Positions 7,134-11,033 of a stretch of DNA of 11,033 bases are shown here, piece by piece. This DNA is from a bacterium (GTDB taxonomy: Bacteria > UBP14 > UBA6098 > B30-G16). Position numbers and translations under genes: made by a program. Below the pieces are notes generated by a model. That model was not told the DNA's origin and ran no database searches. It saw only the letters and a list, made by a program, of their open reading frames with translations. The stretch covers positions 1 through 11,033 of the forward strand of contig JAMOPH010000244.1 of assembly GCA_027064665.1 (NCBI GenBank), given 5' to 3'. Within the stretch, counting starts at the first letter, position 1; each line of letters starts with the position of its first letter.

Positions 7134-8778
7134 CTCGATACTGCTCCAGTCTGCTTTTTGCTATTTTGTTGTCGGGGTCAAGTTGGACTGCACGCCACCA
7201 ATGATGTCTTGCCCTCTCTATATCCCCAAGTTTTAGATATATATCCCCCAAATGGAGTTGGATTTCGGTGTCGTCGCCGTAAAGTTTTGCCGCCTTTTTG
7301 ATATATTTGAGTGCGCCTTTTATATCTCCCCGGCGGAATAGAAGCCAGCCATAACTGTCAAGATATGCGGGATTGTCGGGCTCCTTTTCCAGAGCCAGAG
7401 CGATAAGGCTTTCGGCGTAATCAAGATGAACGCTGTCATCGGCGAGGATATAGCCGAGGTAGTTCAGGAGTGTGGGGGAGTCCTTCAGTTCAGAGTGGAG
7501 AAGGCTGTCAATGATGGCAATGGCGTCGGAGCGGAAGCCCGCCCGCTCACGGACATCGGCGAGGGAGAACGCAGCATCGGGACCGGCGCTGTGCTGCATA
7601 GCCTCTTCAAAGCAGTGCGCCGCCAGAGGATAAATTTTTGCCGCCCTGAATGCCACTCCCATCCAGTGCCAGTATGATGCGCTGTCGGCGCACAGGTCGG
7701 TGCTTTCGGTGAAACTCTCAAACAGACTGTCTATTTCCCCGAGGCGTGCCCACACTAATGCGAGGTCAGTATATACATCACAGTCTGGCGCAAGGTCCAG
7801 CGCACAGCGATACATAACAACTGCCGACTCCGGACACCATAGTTCGTCATAGCACTTGCCGGCAAAATAGTATCCTATCGGGTCGGCGTCATCTACTTCA
7901 ATTAGTTTTCTGAAAACTTTTAGTCCATTATAATAGTCATTTGCTCCCAGAGCATTGTATCCGAGTTTTTCAAGTGTCATTTTTATGGTCAATGTGTCGG
8001 GTTTATAGAATTCGCAGGTTAATTCTATAGCCCTATCATATTTGCCGTAGACGGCGAGTTTCTCTATATATTGCTGTTTTACGCCTTCATCCCACGGGAA
8101 CAGTTTGACATACTTATCCAGCATTATCAAGGCGGAATCGTAATTTTGAGTGGCTATGTATGTGTTTATAATTGATATGTATGCCTGATTGAGAAAATCG
8201 TCAAGGGAGATGGCTCTAAAAAGGTATTTCTTTGCCTTTTCATAATCACCCACATTGCGATATAATTCGCCTAACACAGCATTAACGACGGCATTTTTGG
8301 GATATTTTTTTAGAATTTTTTTGACAATTTTTATATTTTTCTTCCATTCTCCCGAGTTTTTCGCACAGGTGAGAAAAATATCGGCGTAATTGAGTCCAGC
8401 CGCCCCCGCTTTTGAAAAGTATTTGCCCGCCTCAGAGCATCTTCCCAACTGTGCCGCAGCCTGAGCAAGTATAAGATACAAATCCTTGCTTTTATCCCCG
8501 AGTAATAACGCTTCTTTTGCCTTCACATAGCCTTGCGCAGGATTGCCCAGCATAAGATATACCCGGGCTATTTCTTCTTTGAGATATGGGTCGTCGGGGT
8601 CGTAGGTCTCCGCCACAACAAAGTTGGCAAGGGCGGAATGATAGTCGTTGCTCCACAGTTCGTCCAGAATTCCCGACACATAAAAGTCCAGAACCACTGG
8701 ATTTTTGGCATCATAACAGTGTGCCGTTGCTGATGTTGCAAAAAGTATTAAAAGTGATATTTTGCCCAAAAGTTTCAT
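7123..8778 (-). CDS. Exported tetratricopeptide-repeat protein
   Basis: A 551-residue protein with an N-terminal signal peptide (MKLLGKISLLILFATSATA, about 1-19) followed by helical TPR repeats to the end. Clear repeats lie around 46-80, 163-192 (AVLGELYRNVGDYEKAKKYL), 197-228, 272-300, 304-331, 369-395, 438-468, 472-500 and 506-537. The tail, with NYLGYILAD (439-447), DNPAYLDSYGWLLFRRGD (468-485) and LHLGDIYLKLGD (508-519), is typical of a widespread Gram-negative exported TPR family. Cys21 follows the signal peptide, but the preceding residues (TAH) do not form a proper lipobox, so a soluble periplasmic protein is favoured over a lipoprotein. TPRs bind other proteins; the partner is unknown, and the 11-base overlap with kdsA suggests a link to envelope assembly. 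The start is fixed by the signal peptide, yet no AGGAGG precedes it: only GAGCGG directly abuts the ATG, and a promoter-like -10 box ends 6 bases before it. Confidence 0.88.
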   Translation of the reverse strand: MKLLGKISLLILFATSATAHCYDAKNPVVLDFYVSGILDELWSNDYHSALANFVVAETYDPDDPYLKEEIARVYLMLGNPAQGYVKAKEALLLGDKSKDLYLILAQAAAQLGRCSEAGKYFSKAGAAGLNYADIFLTCAKNSGEWKKNIKIVKKILKKYPKNAVVNAVLGELYRNVGDYEKAKKYLFRAISLDDFLNQAYISIINTYIATQNYDSALIMLDKYVKLFPWDEGVKQQYIEKLAVYGKYDRAIELTCEFYKPDTLTIKMTLEKLGYNALGANDYYNGLKVFRKLIEVDDADPIGYYFAGKCYDELWCPESAVVMYRCALDLAPDCDVYTDLALVWARLGEIDSLFESFTESTDLCADSASYWHWMGVAFRAAKIYPLAAHCFEEAMQHSAGPDAAFSLADVRERAGFRSDAIAIIDSLLHSELKDSPTLLNYLGYILADDSVHLDYAESLIALALEKEPDNPAYLDSYGWLLFRRGDIKGALKYIKKAAKLYGDDTEIQLHLGDIYLKLGDIERARHHWWRAVQLDPDNKIAKSRLEQYRDEH

Positions 8779-8784
8779 CCGCTC

Positions 8785-8812
8785 AAAATAATCTGTGTTT
8801 CTTGGAAGTCAA
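8785..8812 (-). promoter_or_regulatory. Candidate promoter of the TPR-kdsA operon, very close to the start codon
   Basis: On the minus strand TTGACT (8812-8807) and TATTTT (8790-8785) are separated by 16 bases. The -10 box ends only 6 bases before the ATG at 8778, so transcription would begin at or within a base or two of the start codon and give a leaderless message. The absence of a Shine-Dalgarno site for this gene, unlike most others in the window, agrees with that. An undetected promoter further upstream is the alternative. Confidence 0.45.
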
Positions 8813-8814
8813 GG

Positions 8815-8873
8815 GACGAATTTGTCGGAATATCTCTTGACAAATATTGCACAATTAGTATATCCTTTGTCGG
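8815..8873. promoter_or_regulatory. Operator-like cluster of TTTGTC / GACAAA motifs
   Basis: The divergent intergenic region holds TTTGTCGG at 8821-8828 and again at 8866-8873 (direct repeats 45 bases apart), plus the inverted form GACAAAT at 8839-8845. ATTTGTC (8820-8826) and GACAAAT form a perfect 7-base inverted repeat with a 12-base gap, and the right arm overlaps the -35 box of the rightward promoter. In addition GACGAATTTGTC (8815-8826) is a 12-base palindrome with one mismatched pair. The placement, flanking and overlapping the promoter, is what a repressor or activator site would show. The protein that would bind is not known. Confidence 0.4.
8837..8864 (+). promoter_or_regulatory. 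Sigma-70-type promoter for the KaiC-like operon
   Basis: TTGACA at 8837-8842 is followed by a 16-base spacer and TATATC at 8859-8864 (or TATCCT at 8861-8866 with an 18-base spacer). It lies about 36 bases before the start codon at 8901, leaving a short leader with AGGAGG at 8889-8894. The -35 region shares the 12-base string TCTCTTGACAAA with the promoter of the large secreted-protein gene. Confidence 0.65.
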
Positions 8874-8900
8874 CTGAGTCAAAAACGCAGGAGGTGGTCT

Positions 8901-9788
8901 ATGGTTTCAGACGAGAAGGAATACAGGGCTGGCTCATATCCGGAGCCGGAAATTGTTGAGGAGGCGATACTTGTCGGCAGCAAGGCGCTGGAGAAGGCGC
9001 CAAAAATCTATCCGGTTCCCACAGGTATTGAGGGACTTGACGAACTGTTTTTCACCGTTGAGGTTGAGGATGGCAAGGTGATAAAAAAGCCCCTTGGCGG
9101 AATACCGGCATATTCGGTTTTCAACATAACGGGCGTGAGCGACACTGGGAAATCTCTTATGGTTGAGCAGTTTGCGGTAAAACAGGCGAGTGAGGGCAAG
9201 TCGGTTGCGTTTATAACCGTGGAGTCGCCGGCGAATTTTGTGGTCACGGCGCTCAAACTGCGTGCCGCCGCTATGGGATTTGACTTTTCTAAATTTGAGG
9301 ACAATATAATTCTAATAGATGCCGCCTCACACTCTAAACTGCGGGAAAATATCCCCGATTTGCTGGCAACTCTGGCGTTTGTTATAAAAAATTACGGTGT
9401 GAAATTCACAGTTATAGATTCTGTCACCGGGCTGTTTGAGGCACGGGAAATGATGGCACGCACCGTGGTGCGCCGGCTTTTCAACTTTATGAAAAAGTGG
9501 TATCAGACGGCGCTTTTTGTCTCGCAGAAGCGCAGCGGACACGAGGAACTCACCGCCGAAGCCGCCGGAGGTTATGCCGTCGGACATATCGTTGATGGCA
9601 GTATGGTTCTGGCGAAGGAGTTGATTGATTCCTCATACAAAGCCAAACAATACGGCGCCAAAATCGGCGATGTCGTTCGGCTGTTCAGGGTTGACGGATG
9701 CCGTCTGAGCGGGCACGATATCCGCACACATTTTATGGAAATCACAGACACCGGACTGGTGAGAATTTTAGGTCCAGTGGGGGAATAA
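8901..9788 (+). CDS. Single-domain KaiC/RecA-superfamily ATPase
   Basis: A 295-residue cytoplasmic P-loop ATPase of the KaiC/RadA type. After an N-terminal extension, a PTGIEGLDELF segment (40-50) typical of KaiC-like domains leads to Walker A GVSDTGKS (78-85), FITVESP (104-110) with E108 in the position of the catalytic glutamate, and Walker B FTVIDS (169-174, D173). VSQKRSG (207-213) and GGYAVGHIVDGSMVL (223-237) match the sensor strands and the region after them. True clock KaiC has two such domains; here there is one and no KaiA or KaiB nearby, so a clock role is unlikely. It resembles KaiC-domain families that are common in archaea and found in some deep-branching bacteria. The start has AGGAGG 6 bases upstream. 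It ends 15 bases before its partner gene with no terminator between, so the two are surely co-transcribed. The role is presumably ATP-dependent signalling or regulation with that partner. Confidence 0.9.
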   Translation: MVSDEKEYRAGSYPEPEIVEEAILVGSKALEKAPKIYPVPTGIEGLDELFFTVEVEDGKVIKKPLGGIPAYSVFNITGVSDTGKSLMVEQFAVKQASEGKSVAFITVESPANFVVTALKLRAAAMGFDFSKFEDNIILIDAASHSKLRENIPDLLATLAFVIKNYGVKFTVIDSVTGLFEAREMMARTVVRRLFNFMKKWYQTALFVSQKRSGHEELTAEAAGGYAVGHIVDGSMVLAKELIDSSYKAKQYGAKIGDVVRLFRVDGCRLSGHDIRTHFMEITDTGLVRILGPVGE

Positions 9789-9803
9789 AAAAGGAGGTGA
9801 GAT

Positions 9804-10457
9804 ATGGTGGTAAAAATCACCGGAGCGGTGGTGAACGAATCCGAACTTGAGCAGACGGTCGCGCGGGTGTTTTTCAAGGCGATTGACCTTCTGGGCGGGA
9901 TTTCAAACCTTGCGGAATACCGGGCGCTTACCTGGCTGCCGTCTCTGGCGAGAGCCTGCTATGCCCTGGTTCTTCGCGAGGAATATCTGAAGACCGAGGA
10001 CGAAATCGCCCAGCGCCTCGGTTTGACGAAAAACACAGTTCGGGCGATTCTTCGCGCCGACCCACAGCAGGCGATGTATAAAATTGAGCATTTTGACGAA
10101 CTCTCCGAGCAGGAGCGGAAAAATATCCGCGTCCACACCGCCGGCGGAATAGCGAAACTGGCATACAAATATGTCCGCGAGGGGCAGGATTCTCAGGTGC
10201 TTTTGGAGTTCGCCCGCGCTCTGGGGATGTCTATGGCGCAGGTGTGCGAGGCGCCGTGGGCTTATATTGTCCTCAAAAGAACCCGCGGACTCAAATACCC
10301 CGTTGAGTCGCCGGAGATTCTCAAGGAAAGACTTGCCGGCGTCTCCATAGCCGATATCCCCGCAGAGGAGGTCGTGGAGGGACTTGAGTATCCAATCAGA
10401 ACCCCTGCCGTTCTGCTCCACGAGATAAAAGAATACCTTCAGATGAAGGGGAAATAG
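9804..10457 (+). CDS. KaiC-partner helix-turn-helix protein (near-KaiC domain)
   Basis: A 217-residue cytoplasmic protein without signal or membrane segments. Residues about 36-90 (EYRALTWLPSLARACYALVL, then EDEIAQRLGLTKNTVRAILRAD at 65-86) form a helical region ending in a clear helix-turn-helix, with the recognition helix near LTKNTVRAIL (74-83). This matches, from memory, the TIGRFAMs 'near_KaiC_dom' model (TIGR03879), described as a probable regulatory domain encoded beside a KaiC-like ATPase, which is exactly the arrangement here. The middle part (about 105-155) is helical. The C-terminal part contains two similar segments, GLKYPVESPEILK (162-174) and GLEYPIRTPAVLL (193-205). The start is set by a strong AGGAGGTGA site 5 bases upstream. 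A DNA-binding role, perhaps at its own promoter, is an inference; the HTH could also mediate protein contacts. A strong terminator follows. Confidence 0.85.
   Translation: MVVKITGAVVNESELEQTVARVFFKAIDLLGGISNLAEYRALTWLPSLARACYALVLREEYLKTEDEIAQRLGLTKNTVRAILRADPQQAMYKIEHFDELSEQERKNIRVHTAGGIAKLAYKYVREGQDSQVLLEFARALGMSMAQVCEAPWAYIVLKRTRGLKYPVESPEILKERLAGVSIADIPAEEVVEGLEYPIRTPAVLLHEIKEYLQMKGK
10287..10418 (+). repeat. Internal peptide repeat in the KaiC-partner protein
   Basis: Two 13-residue segments of the C-terminal part, at 10287-10325 and 10380-10418, share G-L-x-Y-P-[VI]-x-[ST]-P-x-[IV]-L. The bases differ enough that this is a protein-level repeat and not a recent DNA duplication. It may mark a repeated docking element for the ATPase partner; that is speculation. 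Confidence 0.45.
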
Positions 10458-10481
10458 TTTTGTTCGGATATTCCTGCTGAG

Positions 10482-10507
10482 CCGGGGGTTTTTGCCCCCG
10501 GTTTTTT
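10482..10507 (+). terminator. Rho-independent terminator of the KaiC-like operon
   Basis: CCGGGGG (10482-10488) pairs perfectly with CCCCCGG (10495-10501) around a 6-base loop (TTTTTG), and the stem is followed directly by six T residues (10502-10507). It starts 25 bases after the stop codon of the HTH partner gene and separates that operon from the small gene downstream. Confidence 0.92.
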
Positions 10508-10545
10508 ATTTATAGTTGTAATTTTTAGATGAGTGATAATTTAAA

Positions 10546-10560
10546 AGGAGCGAAATTGTG
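10546..10560 (+). promoter_or_regulatory. Ribosome binding site and GTG out of frame with the small gene
   Basis: AGGAG (10546-10550) stands 7 bases before a GTG at 10558. This would be an ideal initiation site, but its frame meets TAG after nine codons. The 71-residue frame that follows is reached only if one base is added in the A5 run at 10564-10568. It is therefore either a frameshifted real start, a sequence error, a tiny leader peptide, or unrelated to the gene. Confidence 0.4.
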
Positions 10561-10574
10561 CAGAAAAACCGGCT

Positions 10575-10790
10575 TTGCCGCCGATAGAGGAGTTTGTGCG
10601 AGGGCGAAATATCCCGAAATCCGTGCTGGATGAGTTCTACGCCTACTGCAAGCGGCGAAGATTTGACCCGAAAAGGATGAACATACAGGACTTTTCGCTG
10701 TGGTATGAGTGGCACAAGGGACGCCAGAAAAACCGGCGATGGTGTGAAGGTTTTGAGCAAATTAGTTTTCTGGTTGAAAATGTAAGATGA
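10575..10790 (+). CDS. Small basic protein of unknown function, start uncertain
   Basis: A 71-residue frame (from TTG at 10575) not recognised as any family. It is rich in Arg and Lys (15 of 71, including CKRRRF at 25-30) and aromatics (F, Y, W, with DFSLWYEWHKGR at 39-50), and has no signal peptide or membrane segment, so it looks like a compact, mostly helical cytoplasmic protein that could bind nucleic acid or another protein. Three starts are possible: TTG at 10575, which lacks a nearby ribosome site; GTG at 10596, giving 64 residues, with AGAGG 5 bases upstream; or the well-placed GTG at 10558, which reaches this frame only if one A is added in the A5 run (10564-10568), giving a natural-looking start MQKKPALPPIEEF. 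The GTG at 10596 needs no repair and is a fair choice. It lies between the terminator of the KaiC-like operon and a promoter for the next gene that overlaps its last codons. Confidence 0.55.
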   Translation: MPPIEEFVRGRNIPKSVLDEFYAYCKRRRFDPKRMNIQDFSLWYEWHKGRQKNRRWCEGFEQISFLVENVR

Positions 10791-10802
10791 TTCTGGTATA
10801 TT
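10774..10802 (+). promoter_or_regulatory. Strong sigma-70-type promoter for the last gene
   Basis: TTGAAA (10774-10779), a 17-base spacer and TATATT (10797-10802) form a near-consensus promoter. Its -35 box lies inside the last codons of the small basic gene, whose stop is at 10788-10790. The start codon of the next gene follows 28 bases after the -10 box. Confidence 0.75.
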
Positions 10803-10830
10803 AAAATAAAAAGTTATCAGGAGGTAAATG

Positions 10831-11033
10831 ATGAGAATTGCAATTTTTTTGTTTGTCCTTGTGGTGTTTATTCTCTCGCCTGCGGTAAGTTTTGCTGAAC
10901 GAGATTCGCTGTGTATGTGCCTCGTTGATGAGTGGCATGCTCCGAGTCGGGCTACCGATGGAATGGCTATTTTTGGGAATTACTTGCTGTTTCCCCACGG
11001 CCCTCTTTACATTTTGCAAATAGAGAATTCGGG
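10831..11033 (+). CDS. Secreted protein, possibly an LVIVD-type beta-propeller, N-terminal part (runs off right edge)
   Basis: The first 67 residues of an exported protein. The signal peptide is clear: MRIAIFLFVLVVFILSPAVSFA (1-22), with cleavage likely after SFA and before ERDSL. The mature start, with DGMAIFGNYLLFPHGPLYILQIEN, has the rhythm of LVIVD-type beta-propeller repeats ('x-A-x-x-G-N-Y-x-Y ... L-x-I-x-D/E'), which are common in secreted proteins of WOR-3-like and related bacteria. This rests on a single partial repeat, so it is tentative. Two ATG codons stand side by side (10828 and 10831); the second is chosen because AGGAGG (10819-10824) is then 6 bases away instead of 3. If it follows the pattern of the large minus-strand gene it may end in a T9SS sorting domain, beyond the window. 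Confidence 0.75.
   Translation, partial: MRIAIFLFVLVVFILSPAVSFAERDSLCMCLVDEWHAPSRATDGMAIFGNYLLFPHGPLYILQIENS

Noticed and set aside
8760..8778. Lipoprotein signal on the TPR protein (Cys21)
   Set aside because: The residues before the cysteine (TAH) do not match a lipobox, so an ordinary signal peptide is more likely.
8901..9788. Circadian clock KaiC
   Set aside because: Clock KaiC has two ATPase domains and is linked to KaiA/KaiB; this protein has one domain and different neighbours.
10529..10633. 34-codon frame starting MSDNLKGAKL before the small basic gene
   Set aside because: No ribosome site precedes its ATG and the second half has unlikely composition; it is mentioned only because it would join the small gene if one A were missing from the A5 run.

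Overview
The window comes from a Gram-negative-type bacterium that uses strong Shine-Dalgarno sites (AGGAGG recurs before most genes) and has roughly even base composition. KdsA (LPS inner-core synthesis), a large secreted protein with a T9SS/FlgD-like C-terminal sorting domain, a membrane-bound ion-pumping pyrophosphatase and an archaeal-style KaiC-like ATPase pair together point to a candidate phylum near the FCB/WOR-3 (Stahlbacteria)/Cloacimonadota area. That placement is an inference from gene content and not a proof.

Layout: two divergent gene groups meet at an intergenic region at 8779-8900. Reading leftwards on the minus strand come (1) a secreted TPR-repeat protein, (2) kdsA, overlapping the TPR gene by 11 bases, (3) a 1671-residue secreted multidomain protein with its own promoter after a 79-base gap, (4) a 68-residue DUF1858-type protein whose ribosome binding site overlaps the stop codon of the large gene, and (5) hppA, the membrane pyrophosphatase, cut by the left edge of the window. 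Reading rightwards on the plus strand come (6) a single-domain KaiC/RecA-like ATPase and (7) its helix-turn-helix 'near-KaiC' partner, a tight pair closed by a strong intrinsic terminator. They are followed by (8) a small basic protein of unknown function with an ambiguous start, and (9) the beginning of a secreted protein, possibly a beta-propeller, with its own strong promoter and cut by the right edge.

How the genes fit together: the left group is concerned with the envelope (LPS precursor synthesis, a periplasmic TPR scaffold, a surface or secreted protein, a membrane ion pump). The KaiC-like ATPase and its HTH partner look like a two-protein signalling or regulatory module. Their promoter region carries a cluster of TTTGTC/GACAAA motifs that could be an operator. 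The most noteworthy points are this module and its operator-like region, a probable leaderless start for the TPR gene, the frame ambiguity at the start of the small basic gene, and a DUF1858 protein that has lost one of its two usual cysteines. No tRNA, rRNA, CRISPR array or insertion sequence was seen, and no stretch longer than 300 bases lacks a gene.
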